Assembly (NCBI GenBank): GCA_900547995.1
Contig: URIY01000020.1
Location: 1-30,729 of the forward strand
Reading direction: 5' to 3'
Source: an uncultured Mycoplasmatota bacterium
GTDB lineage: Bacteria; Bacillota_I; Bacilli_A; RF39; UBA660
DNA length: 30,729 nucleotides
Each line of letters opens with the position of its first letter. The first letter of the stretch is position 1. Shown piece after piece: positions 22,027 to 30,644 of this stretch. Under the pieces are notes generated by a model. That model saw only the letters and a list, made by a program, of their open reading frames with translations, ran no database searches and was not told the DNA's origin. The translations under genes and the position numbers were made by a program.

Positions 22027-23446
22027 TAATATAGTAGCTATCGTTCGTTATAAGAAAGATGTTAATTTTCAAAAGTTAGTTGGTGGTTGGTGTAAGTATG
22101 TTTCAAAGGACGGTGCTGACGGAAAAAGTTTAAAAGACTTTTCTTCTAGTGATGAATTGTTTGATAAAGAATTTGGAATATATGATGATACTATTGATAA
22201 TGATATTAATTACATTTGGGATAAAAACGGAGATATAAAAAAAGAAGATATATTAAAAGATTTGCCAAAAGATGAATCAGGTAGAATGTGGAATTTAGTT
22301 ATTTCGTTCCCACCAGATTTTGCTTTAGAATCTGGACTTAAAACTAAACAAGATTATTATATGATGACTAAATCTATTATGCCTAGATTTTTATTAGATA
22401 ATGATTTTGACTTAACTAATACACAGTGGTATGCAAGTAAACATAATGATACTGATAATCCACATCTTCATATTACTATTTTTGAAAAAGAAACTAGAAG
22501 AAAAAAAGATACATTAGAAAAGTCATCAATAAAATATTTAAAAAGTAATATTGCTTCTTATTTAGTAGATAACAAATCTTTTTATCAGGAACAAGATTAT
22601 TTATTTTTAGGTTTGGAATATAAGATAAGAAAAAACAATTTTACAAAAGTTGATAAAGAATTATTTTTTAGTAGTAAATATAGAAAAGCATTAAATAAAG
22701 ACTTATTGAATCTATATGATAAACTACCAAAAAGGGGCCGACTTCAATATAACTCAAAGAATTTAGATTATTGTAGAAAAGATATTAATAAAGTTATAGA
22801 AAGAATTTTATATCACGACACTATCAAGTATGAATTTGAAAAATACTATCATAGTTTAGAAGAAATACAAAGAGAACAAAAAAAGTTATATGGTAATAAT
22901 GCAAATAATAAATATATAGAAAATAAAATGAAACGTTTATATTCTAAAATAGGAAATGATATTTTGCATAACTTTAAAGTTTATAACTCTACTGACTTTA
23001 TCAAAAGACAGAAAGAATTTTTAAAAGTTAATATAATGAATATGAATTTTAAAAGTCGTCCTGTAAAAAAGAACTCTACTATTTTAAAGTATGCTAAAGA
23101 ATTATATAAACTTGGTTGTCTTGCTGAATTATCTGATAATGATATTAAAAAGTTATTAAGTGATTGGATTAAAAGATCAAATTTAGATGTTAATGTTGAT
23201 AATGTATTTACTGCTGTTAGAATGACAAAAGAAGATATAAATGCAACTGATTTTTATAAATCACTATCTCACTTTGGTTATACAAAAGAAAAATATATTA
23301 ATTATAAAAATAAATCTTTTTATAAAAATATTAGATTCAAACAGTTTATTAAAAAAGCTAATTATTTTTTAGAATCTGAAAGTAAAAATGAAGAAAGATA
23401 TTTACAAGAGATTTTAGAAAAAGAATTACAAGGAAAAGAGATTTAA
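22019..23446 (+). CDS. MOBP-type relaxase (MobA/VirD2-like)
   Basis: The 475 residues carry the relaxase motifs: Tyr27 in VGGWCKYVSKDGADG is the likely nucleophile, and His142-x-Asp144, His149-x-His151 in HNDTDNPHLHITIF form the metal-binding HxDxxxxHxH signature. The C-terminal half is basic and helical. The enzyme nicks oriT, stays linked to the 5' end and pilots the strand to VirD4. The TATCCTG|C site upstream is the nick sequence expected of this MOBP group. The MobC-like gene before it and the virD4 gene after it complete the relaxosome-coupling set. Confidence 0.9.
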   Translation: MSSNIVAIVRYKKDVNFQKLVGGWCKYVSKDGADGKSLKDFSSSDELFDKEFGIYDDTIDNDINYIWDKNGDIKKEDILKDLPKDESGRMWNLVISFPPDFALESGLKTKQDYYMMTKSIMPRFLLDNDFDLTNTQWYASKHNDTDNPHLHITIFEKETRRKKDTLEKSSIKYLKSNIASYLVDNKSFYQEQDYLFLGLEYKIRKNNFTKVDKELFFSSKYRKALNKDLLNLYDKLPKRGRLQYNSKNLDYCRKDINKVIERILYHDTIKYEFEKYYHSLEEIQREQKKLYGNNANNKYIENKMKRLYSKIGNDILHNFKVYNSTDFIKRQKEFLKVNIMNMNFKSRPVKKNSTILKYAKELYKLGCLAELSDNDIKKLLSDWIKRSNLDVNVDNVFTAVRMTKEDINATDFYKSLSHFGYTKEKYINYKNKSFYKNIRFKQFIKKANYFLESESKNEERYLQEILEKELQGKEI

Positions 23447-23460
23447 AGGGGGTTGTTAAA

Positions 23461-25302
23461 ATAAAGAAATTTAACTATTGTTTAGTAGTTATTATTTCTC
23501 TATTATTAATTATCTTTTTTCTACCGAATTTTATAAACATAGTTCAAAATAATTTTAAATTAAGTTTTAATTTTAATTTAATAGAATTAATTAAGATAAT
23601 ATTAAATGATAAAAAAATGATTATGGGGATCTTGCTTTTAGAGATCCTTTTCATTTTTCTTATAACTTATTATAAATATAATTTTAAGGTTAAGAACTCT
23701 CACTCTACTAATGGTATCCCAGAACGTGTAAGTTCTAATGAATTTGGTAGTAGTAAATTTGCTAGTATAAAAGAAATTAAAGATAACTTTACTACTTGGA
23801 AATTTGGAAAAGAAAATAAATCAGGTGGTATGGTTGTTGCAATAGAAAATAATAAATACTATGTTGATACAAGCTCTAATCATAATTTAATTGTTGGTAG
23901 TACTGGATCTGGTAAAACTGTTAGTGTCATATTACCACTAATTTTTAATCTAGCTGATAGTAATGAGTCAATGATTATTAATGATGTTAAGGGCGAATTA
24001 TATAAATATACTTATGATTATTTAAAGAAAAAAGATTATGATGTTAAAGTTATTAATTTAAGAGATACTAAAAATAGTGATTTTTGGAATCCTCTTACTT
24101 TAGCATATCAATATTATAAAGAAAACAATTTTGAAAAAGAAGTTGAAACAGTTAATGACTTATCAAATGCAATATGTGAAGAAGTTAATAGTCGTGATAA
24201 GTATTGGCAAGAATCATCTTCTTCTGTATTAAGTGCTTTATGTCTTGCTTTAATTGAAGATTGTAAAAATGAAAATCAAATACATTTTCATTCTATTTAT
24301 AATTTGTTAGTAGAACACGGTGCTAAAAAGTATGGGGATCAAAACTCATTAGACAAATATTTTGATGATAGGCCTTTCGGTAATACTGCTAAAAATTTGT
24401 ATTCTGCTGGTAATTTTGCTCGTGGGGAAACAAGAGCTACTATCTTCTCTATATTGGCTTCAAAATTAAAAGTATTTGGCGATACTGGTATAAGTTATAT
24501 AACAAGTAAAACTTCTTTTAATATGCGTGATATTGGCAAGAAAAAAACTGCAATATTTTTGGTAGTACCTGATGAAAAGTTATCTCGTCATTTTATAGGT
24601 GGCTTATTTGTGAATCAAGTCTATCAGACTTTAGTAGAAGAAGCTCAAAAAAGTCCTAATGGCGAATTAGATGTTAGAGTTAATTTAATCTTGGAAGAAC
24701 TTTGTAATACTATACATATCAACGAATTATCAAAAAAACTGACAGTTGCAAGATCCAGAAAAATTAGAATATATGGTGTCGTTCAAGATTTTGGAATGAT
24801 ACAAGAACATTATAGAGATCAATCTACTACTATTAAAGCAAATATGAATTTATGTTATCTTCTTACAAATGATTATAATACTGCTAGAGAAATATCAAAC
24901 CGACTAGGAAAATATACAATAAAAACTACTAGGACATCATCTTCTAATAGATATGGTAAAGCTGATTTTAATTTATCAAGTGATACTTCTTTAACTGGTA
25001 GAGATTTGCTTACTACTGATGAATTAATTAATTTTAAAGTTGGCGACGCATTATTTTTAAGAGCTCGTATGGATCCTATCAAAACTAAATTAAAACAAAT
25101 AAGTGATTATCCTATAAAATATAAAATTGTTGATGAAATAAAAATTGATAATCCAGACTTTCAAAAATTAGAACTTTTTGATTTAGACACTTTTAGAATA
25201 GAAAAAGAATTATTTAAACCGGAAGAAACTAAAAAGACTACACCTACTAAAAGAGCTAACCCTACTAAAAAGAAAAAGGATAATGGGAATAAACAATCCT
25301 AG
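23461..25302 (+). CDS. VirD4/TraG-like coupling ATPase (probable ATA start)
   Basis: The frame from ATA 23461 gives 613 residues; ATG 23617 would give 561 but has no ribosome binding site and removes the first transmembrane helix. GGGGG lies exactly eight bases before the ATA, and the extra N-terminus (KKFNYCLVVIISLLLIIFFL, then about 30 residues before the second helix MIMGILLLEILFIFLITYY) gives the two-helix anchor usual in this family. Walker A is GSTGSGKT (about 146-153), followed by INDVKGELY; Walker B is LILEEL (about 409-414). The C-terminus is Lys/Thr-rich. VirD4 links the relaxase-DNA complex to the channel. Its end overlaps the methyltransferase gene by 20 bases. Confidence 0.9.
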   Translation: MKKFNYCLVVIISLLLIIFFLPNFINIVQNNFKLSFNFNLIELIKIILNDKKMIMGILLLEILFIFLITYYKYNFKVKNSHSTNGIPERVSSNEFGSSKFASIKEIKDNFTTWKFGKENKSGGMVVAIENNKYYVDTSSNHNLIVGSTGSGKTVSVILPLIFNLADSNESMIINDVKGELYKYTYDYLKKKDYDVKVINLRDTKNSDFWNPLTLAYQYYKENNFEKEVETVNDLSNAICEEVNSRDKYWQESSSSVLSALCLALIEDCKNENQIHFHSIYNLLVEHGAKKYGDQNSLDKYFDDRPFGNTAKNLYSAGNFARGETRATIFSILASKLKVFGDTGISYITSKTSFNMRDIGKKKTAIFLVVPDEKLSRHFIGGLFVNQVYQTLVEEAQKSPNGELDVRVNLILEELCNTIHINELSKKLTVARSRKIRIYGVVQDFGMIQEHYRDQSTTIKANMNLCYLLTNDYNTAREISNRLGKYTIKTTRTSSSNRYGKADFNLSSDTSLTGRDLLTTDELINFKVGDALFLRARMDPIKTKLKQISDYPIKYKIVDEIKIDNPDFQKLELFDLDTFRIEKELFKPEETKKTTPTKRANPTKKKKDNGNKQS

Positions 25303-26419
25303 TATAAATCTTTTTAATTTTAATTATCCGGTTATAAAGTTAAATAAAGATAATGTTAAAGTTGGTACTTTCTTTTCTGGTATTGGTAGTCCTGAAATGG
25401 CTTTTAAGAGATTAAAAGATAATGGTGTTATTAATAATTATGAATCAATATTTTTTTGTGAAATAGATAAATGGGCGGTAAAAAGTTATTGTGCTATTCA
25501 TAATAAAACTGAAAAAGATAATCTTGGGGATATTACAAAAATAAATGGTAAAGATCTTCCTTACTGCGACATTTGGATTGGTGGCTTTCCTTGTCAAGAT
25601 ATATCTATGGCTGGTATAAGACGTGGATTTGATTTTAATAGTAATACTAGATCATCTCTAGGTTGGAAGATGATACAATTTATAAGAGAAATGGATAATC
25701 CACCAAAGGTTGTTATCTTTGAAAATGTAGCTGCTATTACTAATTCTAAAATGAGAAAAACTTTAAGTCTTTTTAAACAAGATTTAGAAAATCTAGGTTA
25801 TTCATTATACGACCACGTTTTAACTGCACTTGATTATGGTACACCTCAAAATAGAGAAAGATATTTTCTAGTTGCAATTAAGGGTAAATATATCTATCAT
25901 TTTCCAGAAAGAATAAAACTTAAATTAAGACTTAAAGATTTATTAGAAAAAGATATTGATCCTAACTTGGTATTATCAGAAAAAGTAAAATTTGATTTAG
26001 AGAAATTTGTTAAAAATAAAAACTATTCTAAAAACAGTAAATTGATATGTAAGAATTTGAAAGACAAAAGAAAAAAATATGTTATAAATTTATATAGATT
26101 TGTTGACGGTAAAAATCATTGTGGACGTGATACTTCATCAAAATATAATCAGACTGCTAGGTTATGGTCTATGAATGGGTATTGTCCTACCTTAACCGCT
26201 AACTCTACTGAAGATACAAGCAAAATGATTATCTACAAAGATAATTGTTTTTTTGTTAAGAAAATTAGTCCACTTGAAAGTTGGCGATTTATGGGATTTT
26301 CAGATGATGATTTTTATAAAGCTAAAAGTACTGGTATGTCTAATAGACAACTATTTAAACAGGCCGGTAATAGTATAGCAACAAATGTTATTTATTACAT
26401 ATTGAAAAATTTATTTTAA
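25283..26419 (+). CDS. C5-cytosine DNA methyltransferase, orphan
   Basis: The 378 residues start at ATG 25283 behind AAGGA, inside the end of virD4. All main motifs are seen: I FSGIGS (about 31-36), IV GGFPCQDIS with catalytic Cys104, VI FENVAA (about 146-151), VIII QNRERYF (about 189-195) and X GNSIATNVI near the end. The enzyme should methylate cytosine C5 in a target that cannot be read from sequence; the target recognition region is about 240-310. No restriction gene is adjacent, so the likely role is protecting the element from host restriction. Confidence 0.9.
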   Translation: MGINNPSINLFNFNYPVIKLNKDNVKVGTFFSGIGSPEMAFKRLKDNGVINNYESIFFCEIDKWAVKSYCAIHNKTEKDNLGDITKINGKDLPYCDIWIGGFPCQDISMAGIRRGFDFNSNTRSSLGWKMIQFIREMDNPPKVVIFENVAAITNSKMRKTLSLFKQDLENLGYSLYDHVLTALDYGTPQNRERYFLVAIKGKYIYHFPERIKLKLRLKDLLEKDIDPNLVLSEKVKFDLEKFVKNKNYSKNSKLICKNLKDKRKKYVINLYRFVDGKNHCGRDTSSKYNQTARLWSMNGYCPTLTANSTEDTSKMIIYKDNCFFVKKISPLESWRFMGFSDDDFYKAKSTGMSNRQLFKQAGNSIATNVIYYILKNLF

Positions 26420-26434
26420 GAGGGGTGTTAATTA

Positions 26435-26635
26435 ATGGAATATGAAATATTTTTAAATAAAGTTAGAAAGAAATTAGAAAAAACAGACAACTACTTTGAA
26501 TGTGAAATGAATGAGATAATTGATGTTATAAGAAATACTTTAACTAACGAAAAAATAATTAATATATCTGATTTAGATGTTCTATTCTATAAGGTCAAAT
26601 GTTATATAAATAGAATGATTAAAAAAGAAGAATAA
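26435..26635 (+). CDS. Small acidic/helical hypothetical protein
   Basis: The 66 residues follow GGGGTG. The protein is a charged helical one (LNKVRKKLEKTDNYFECEMNEIIDVIRNTL) without membrane segments. It is the last gene of the unit running from the relaxase through the methyltransferase. No family recognised. Confidence 0.5.
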   Translation: MEYEIFLNKVRKKLEKTDNYFECEMNEIIDVIRNTLTNEKIINISDLDVLFYKVKCYINRMIKKEE

Positions 26636-26672
26636 TTTTACAAAATATAACAAAATACGACAAATTGCTCAA

Positions 26673-26707
26673 TTAGTCTTGCAAGACTAACAAAAATGTG
26701 TTATATT
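26673..26707 (+). promoter_or_regulatory. Promoter overlapped by an 18-bp palindromic operator
   Basis: TTAGTCTTGCAAGACTAA (26673-26690) is a perfect palindrome covering the -35 TTGCAA (26679-26684). A 17-base spacer and TATATT (26702-26707, extended by TGT) complete the promoter. The palindrome shares its core with the sites at 7917-7944 near the HTH repressor gene, so the same repressor may control both. Confidence 0.72.
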
Positions 26708-26713
26708 TATATT

Positions 26714-26835
26714 GTCAGTAAGATACTGACTATTAAACCATTTTACTTTAACTTGCATACGCTACACCGTAATTTTAGTAGTGTTGTAGTGAAAGTAGCT
26801 CACTAAAGCCGCTAGTACAGGGCTTTGTTTTTTTT
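26714..26835 (+). ncRNA. Probable small RNA of about 120 bases
   Basis: A hairpin GTCAGTA-AGA-TACTGAC (26714-26730) lies right after the promoter. CTACA/TGTAG (26762-26789) and GTGA/TCAC near 26789-26802 can form further stems. The RNA ends with the terminator AAAGCC...GGCTTT plus eight T. The region is less AT-rich than its surroundings and has no convincing ORF. A second promoter follows for the next gene, which supports a separate transcript. Confidence 0.6.
26805..26835 (+). terminator. Terminator of the probable small RNA
   Basis: AAAGCC (26805-26810) pairs with GGCTTT (26821-26826) around a 10-base loop, then G and eight T (26828-26835). Confidence 0.75.
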
Positions 26836-26864
26836 AGAAAATATATCAAATTATAGCTGTTTGA

Positions 26865-26893
26865 TTGACTTTAACCTATATTTAATGTAAGAT
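26865..26893 (+). promoter_or_regulatory. Promoter of the hypothetical gene at 26939
   Basis: TTGACT (26865-26870), 17 bases and TAAGAT (26888-26893). It lies 30 bases after the small-RNA terminator and 45 bases before the ATG. Confidence 0.55.
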
Positions 26894-26938
26894 AATAGCA
26901 ATAATGAAATCATTAACTGATTTAGGGGAAATGTTTTT

Positions 26939-27442
26939 ATGAAGTCAGAAAGTTTTAAGCTCTTAAAAAGCAAAATAAATATTTTAAATGATTTGAATGA
27001 TAAGATTAATTTAATCGAATGGAACAAAGATGATGGTCCAAAATTTGAATCAGTTGAAGAAATGAAAGAATTTGAAAAAAAAGTTATAAATGGCGATTTT
27101 GAATTTGTATTAGATGATAATACTGATACTGATAATAATACAATTTTAAAAGATTACAAAACCACTAAAGATAATTATTTCTTTTATATTTATAGTTATA
27201 AGAATAATGATAAATATATTACTTATTTATCTTTAAAGAATTTAGATGAAACAGATTGTATTCATAATATATATGGATATAAAACTGATGATGAAAATTC
27301 TGCTTTAACATATTTTGATAAATTGAAAAACGATATATCAAACAATACGATTGATTATATACTTAATAAAATGATAATTGATGTTGATAAAAATATAAAT
27401 AATTTAAAAAATAAGTATGAGAAATTGACTAGCGAAAGTTAG
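26939..27442 (+). CDS. Hypothetical acidic protein
   Basis: The 167 residues start at ATG 26939 behind AGGGGA. The protein is soluble, rich in Asp, Asn, Lys and Tyr. An N-terminal helix (about 1-55) is followed by a strand-rich central part (DNYFFYIYSYKNNDKYITYLSLKNL) and a C-terminal helix (about 130-165). The stop codon is inside its own terminator. I do not recognise a family; the accessory position suggests an element-specific function. Confidence 0.55.
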   Translation: MKSESFKLLKSKINILNDLNDKINLIEWNKDDGPKFESVEEMKEFEKKVINGDFEFVLDDNTDTDNNTILKDYKTTKDNYFFYIYSYKNNDKYITYLSLKNLDETDCIHNIYGYKTDDENSALTYFDKLKNDISNNTIDYILNKMIIDVDKNINNLKNKYEKLTSES

Positions 27443-27452
27443 TCTTTTTTTT
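27427..27452 (+). terminator. Terminator with GAAA tetraloop after the gene at 26939
   Basis: GACTAGC (27427-27433), loop GAAA, GTTAGTC (27438-27444) with one G-U pair, then eight T. Confidence 0.85.
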
Positions 27453-27476
27453 ATACTTTTAAAGGGGGTTGAAATT

Positions 27477-28451
27477 ATAGATATAATTAATAGTCTTAAT
27501 TTGATTAAAGAATATACATCAAAAAAAGACTTTGAAAAAATTAAAGATACTACTTTAAATATAGAAAAAAATATTTTGAATAATTACCATAGTCATAATG
27601 ATTTTAAAAGATTAATTGATACCATTGTGCTATATAGTGATTATTCTTTTTTTAATACTTTACTAATTGATTATCAATATCCTTTTTTCTTGGATCTTGG
27701 TACTGAAAATAAATATAAGAAAAATGGATTTAATATTTTAAATAATGCTAAAAAGATTAATATACTATCACCAGATAATGATGTATTTGTAAAAGTTAAA
27801 AATGATGATAAAGAAGAAATATTACCTTATACTTCACTAACTGATAAAGAAAAAGAAAAACTTAATAATCCTAATGATAAAAGTATTACATTAGATCATA
27901 CAGAACTAAAAGGAATGAATATTATAGAACTATATGATTGTAAAGATACTACTATGGAACAAAAAGATTATAAAAGTTTAGAATTACCTGCATTACTTCT
28001 TTTTGATTATCAAGATATATATAATTCTTTTGTAAAAGCATTATATGCTGATGGATATAAAATTAACTATTGTAATAATTTAGAAAATAAATTTGATTAT
28101 GATAAAGATAATAAAACTATTAATTTGAAAAAAGGTATCAATGATAGAATTAAAGTTTTATCTATGCTAGATATTTACACATCTGATAATGCAAATAATG
28201 ATTTTGAGAAAGAACTTTTAAAATATTCTATTTGTAAAGGTATAGGAATAGATACAGACTTTGATGATAAATTTGATTTATATGATTGGTATAAAAAAAC
28301 AGATTTTAATGATGTTGAAAAATCTTTTAAATTAATATCATCAAAAGGAAGAAAATTTATTAATAACTTTAATAAGTTTTTTAGTATTGAAAAGAAAAAC
28401 TTTGAGTACATACCTCTTGGTTTATATGAAGATTATAATTTATCACTTTAG
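27477..28451 (+). CDS. ArdC-like antirestriction protein with lost metallopeptidase motif (probable ATA start)
   Basis: The frame from ATA 27477, eight bases after GGGGG, gives 324 residues (DIINSLNLIKEYTSKK after the start); TTG 27501 has no ribosome binding site. Residues about 40-110 (LYSDYSFFNTLLIDYQYP, then ...GFNILNNAKKINILSP) follow the ArdC N-terminal single-strand-DNA-binding pattern Y-S-x-x-N-x-L-L-I-x-x-Q-x-P. The C-terminal part (INLKKGINDRIKVL, ELLKYSICKGIGIDTD, LYDWYKKTD) follows the IrrE/ArdC zinc peptidase fold, but the HExxH motif is replaced (VLSMLDIY). It probably protects incoming DNA from restriction without proteolysis. The AT-rich codon use equals its neighbours. Confidence 0.62.
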   Translation: MDIINSLNLIKEYTSKKDFEKIKDTTLNIEKNILNNYHSHNDFKRLIDTIVLYSDYSFFNTLLIDYQYPFFLDLGTENKYKKNGFNILNNAKKINILSPDNDVFVKVKNDDKEEILPYTSLTDKEKEKLNNPNDKSITLDHTELKGMNIIELYDCKDTTMEQKDYKSLELPALLLFDYQDIYNSFVKALYADGYKINYCNNLENKFDYDKDNKTINLKKGINDRIKVLSMLDIYTSDNANNDFEKELLKYSICKGIGIDTDFDDKFDLYDWYKKTDFNDVEKSFKLISSKGRKFINNFNKFFSIEKKNFEYIPLGLYEDYNLSL

Positions 28452-28492
28452 GCGCTGACAAACATATTTATAGCGCGTTATAATTTTTTTGT
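28451..28492 (+). promoter_or_regulatory. Shared promoter/inverted-repeat module, copy 2
   Basis: GGCGCTG (28451-28457) and AGCGCG (28472-28477) are inverted arms. -35 CTGACA (28455-28460), 18 bases, -10 TATAAT (28479-28484), then TTTGTAA. This is the same layout as at 10217-10258. The first base overlaps the stop of the ArdC-like gene. Confidence 0.65.
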
Positions 28493-28506
28493 AAGGCGGT
28501 GTTGAT

Positions 28507-28779
28507 ATGAAAAAAGATCCTTGGGATAAATACTATAACAAAGCTAAAGAATTAAGAATAAATGCAATTTATGCTGATACTTTATGCGAATTAATACTAT
28601 TAAGATATGAATATGTATATGATAATATTAGTAAAGCTGATGTTTTGAAAGAACTACCGGGAATTAGAGAATTAAAACCTATTCAAGTAAAAACTATTTA
28701 TGAAAAAGCAATAAAGTTATTAGAGTTAAAATATGATGTTATAGTTTTACAAGACAATCCATTTGTATTTAAAAAATAA
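28507..28779 (+). CDS. Hypothetical small helical protein
   Basis: The 90 residues start at ATG 28507, with GGCGGTG upstream. The protein is helical (YADTLCELILLRYEYVYD, KADVLKELPGIRELKPIQVKTIYEKAIKLLE), with a pattern that could be an atypical HTH. It is driven by module copy 2, so it is likely co-regulated with the anchored protein at 10275. No family recognised. Confidence 0.55.
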   Translation: MKKDPWDKYYNKAKELRINAIYADTLCELILLRYEYVYDNISKADVLKELPGIRELKPIQVKTIYEKAIKLLELKYDVIVLQDNPFVFKK

Positions 28780-28798
28780 GAAAGTGAGTGATGAAAAT

Positions 28799-29245
28799 AT
28801 GGAACTAGCTACTATGTATTATGATTTTGTAAATGATTATTCAAATATGTTTAATATTAAAACATTTATTGAAAAAGAAAAAATAAGAAGTGATGAAAAG
28901 ACAAATGCTGTTGTTGAAATACTAAATGAATACTATATCAATGGAACTATGTTTTGCTTTTTAAAAAGTGATAAAGAAAAAGCAATTAACGACATAGTTA
29001 AAAAACTTCAAAGTAAAAATGGTACATTTGATTTAATTAATAAACTTGAAGTTGTTATTGATGATGACGAAAACTATCTGGTACAAATAATTTTAATGTA
29101 TGATAATTGTAATAACAATATAGAAACATTGAAAAATAAAGTTGATAAAAGATATAAAAATAATCAAAAATTTCATAAGAAAGATTATTTTGATTTATTT
29201 TTAAAATATAATAACCTATTAATAAATTATAATAACTATGTATAA
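28799..29245 (+). CDS. Hypothetical protein at the end of the accessory region
   Basis: ATG 28799 gives 148 residues; GTG 28784 is an alternative, while an earlier TTG inside the previous gene is unlikely. The protein is soluble and helical with a C-terminal Lys/Asn/Tyr-rich end (KKDYFDLFLKYNNLLINYNNYV). It probably shares the transcript of the preceding gene, 19 bases upstream. It is the last gene before the insertion sequence. Family unknown. Confidence 0.5.
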   Translation: MELATMYYDFVNDYSNMFNIKTFIEKEKIRSDEKTNAVVEILNEYYINGTMFCFLKSDKEKAINDIVKKLQSKNGTFDLINKLEVVIDDDENYLVQIILMYDNCNNNIETLKNKVDKRYKNNQKFHKKDYFDLFLKYNNLLINYNNYV

Positions 29246-29351
29246 ACAATATTAAAACTATGATTTAGTTATCAAATTTAATTTTATCTCATAAATTAAA
29301 TTAGGAACTATTAATTGGACTTGTCAATAAAAAGTAGACACAAAAAAACTT

Positions 29352-30285
29352 TTATTTGAACCCTAGTTGAGTTCTATACTCAATTGGGGTTTTATAATTT
29401 AAAGCATAACTTAATCTTAAATAATTATGATCATATATAATGGCATTTATATAATCTTCAACAGTTTCAAAATCATCTTGATTAAAATCTATATACATTT
29501 CTTTTTTTAACCAACCATTCTTAGATTCAATTATAGGATTATCTGTTGGAGTTCCTATTCTCGACATAGACCTTATTATGTTATAATCTTTATGTGCATT
29601 ATTAAATGCCACTGAGGAATATATTGTGCCTTGATCACTGTGAAAAATTGTTTCTTGGCCTTTATATCCTCGTTTTATTTTGTTATTTAAAAGCAGATAT
29701 ATGATTAGATATACTGACTCCATGATAAAAGGGTTTTACATCTGAACCTATAATTGAATCATCAAATGCGTCTACATAATATGTCCAGTCAAATCTTTGT
29801 TTTTTAAACCATATCATTGTTGTATCAGATGTTATTTTCTCCAATGGTCTTGTAGTATTCCAATTATTATTGATAAGGTTTGGATATTTAATTGATTCTA
29901 CTCCAGGTTTTTTATAAGTAGAGTAATGTTTAGATTTACTCTTTATTTTTAATATCTTACATATTTTATGGATTAAATTATCTGATACTACCCATCCTGT
30001 TTTTCTTCTTATAATGACATTTATTCTATGATATCCATAACTTGGTTTTCTTTTATGAATATCTTTAATTAAAGGTTCTAAATCTCTACGATTTATTTCA
30101 TATCTATTTAATATATCCTTATTCTTTAACCATTTATAATAACCACTTCTTGAAATATTCATTACCTCACATAAAGATTTAATAGAGAATTCTTTACTTA
30201 ATATTTCTACTATTTCAAATTCTCTTTGCTTTATTTCCTGAACATTACAACTGAACCATCTCCTTTCACTAGGTATCCTTTTTTT
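29352..30285 (-). pseudogene. IS3-family transposase orfB, frameshifted
   Basis: The orfB frame enters by -1 slippage at the A7 run 30285-30279 and reads through VQEIKQREFEIVEILSKEF and MNISRSGYYKWLKNKD (HTH_21). It continues into the rve domain with the first Asp in EKITSDTTMIW. At about 29690-29700 the frame breaks (NHISAFK then stop), and continues in the +1 frame with LLNNKIKRGYKGQETIFHSDQG (second Asp) and NPIIESKNGWLKKE (the catalytic Glu), ending at 29352. Both halves together have the DDE triad, so a single base loss inactivated a normal transposase. It might be a sequencing error. Confidence 0.78.
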
Positions 30286-30578
30286 AATCGTTCATTCTCA
30301 ATTCTTAATTTCATATTTTCATATTGAAGTTGTTCCACTTCAGATAAATTTTTTCGATTAGAAAATTTACTTAATGGATTTCCTGGTTTCTTTTTAGGAA
30401 TTAATCCTTCCATTCCAATTTCACGATATTTTTTTATCCAATTATTAATCATTCCATTACTTAATCCTGTTTCTCTAGTTATATCCCATGTACTTTTTTC
30501 TAATTCTAATGCTGGTTTTATTATTTTATACTTTTCTTCTGCAGTCCACTGCTTAAATTTTTGACCTTTACTGGCCAT
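30231..30578 (-). CDS. IS3-family transposase orfA (HTH subunit)
   Basis: ATG 30578 follows AAAGGAG, giving 115 residues. The HTH region is QWTAEEKYKIIKPALELEKS, then TWDITRETGLSNGMINNWIKKY, and a leucine-zipper-like stretch follows (LSEVEQLQYENMKLRIENERLKK). At the end, TTAAAAAAAGG (30287-30277) is the -1 slippery sequence that joins orfA to orfB in this family. OrfA alone acts as a DNA-binding regulator of transposition. Confidence 0.82.
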   Translation of the reverse strand: MASKGQKFKQWTAEEKYKIIKPALELEKSTWDITRETGLSNGMINNWIKKYREIGMEGLIPKKKPGNPLSKFSNRKNLSEVEQLQYENMKLRIENERLKKGYLVKGDGSVVMFRK

Positions 30579-30606
30579 TTTTATCATCTCCTTTATTTTA
30601 TTATAA

Positions 30607-30641
30607 CAAAAAATGCAGACACTTTTTTTATGTCTGCATTT
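30607..30641 (-). terminator. Hairpin terminator at the IS end
   Basis: ATGCAGACA (30613-30621) and TGTCTGCAT (30631-30639) form a perfect 9-bp stem followed on the minus strand by TTTTTT. It may end the partial gene on the right and shield the IS promoter from read-through. Confidence 0.6.
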
Positions 30642-30644
30642 ATC

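Larger units (their letters stand above)
29322..30641 (-). mobile_element. IS3-family (IS150-like) insertion sequence, inactive
   Basis: The element has orfA and orfB on the minus strand. Imperfect terminal repeats are seen: AAAAGTAGACACAAAAAAAC (29330-29349) against the complement of 30622-30641 (AAATGCAGACATAAAAAAAG), about 17 of 20 identical. The exact tips and target duplication could not be fixed; the right tip overlaps a terminator-like hairpin. A frameshift in orfB suggests loss of transposition. Confidence 0.75.
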
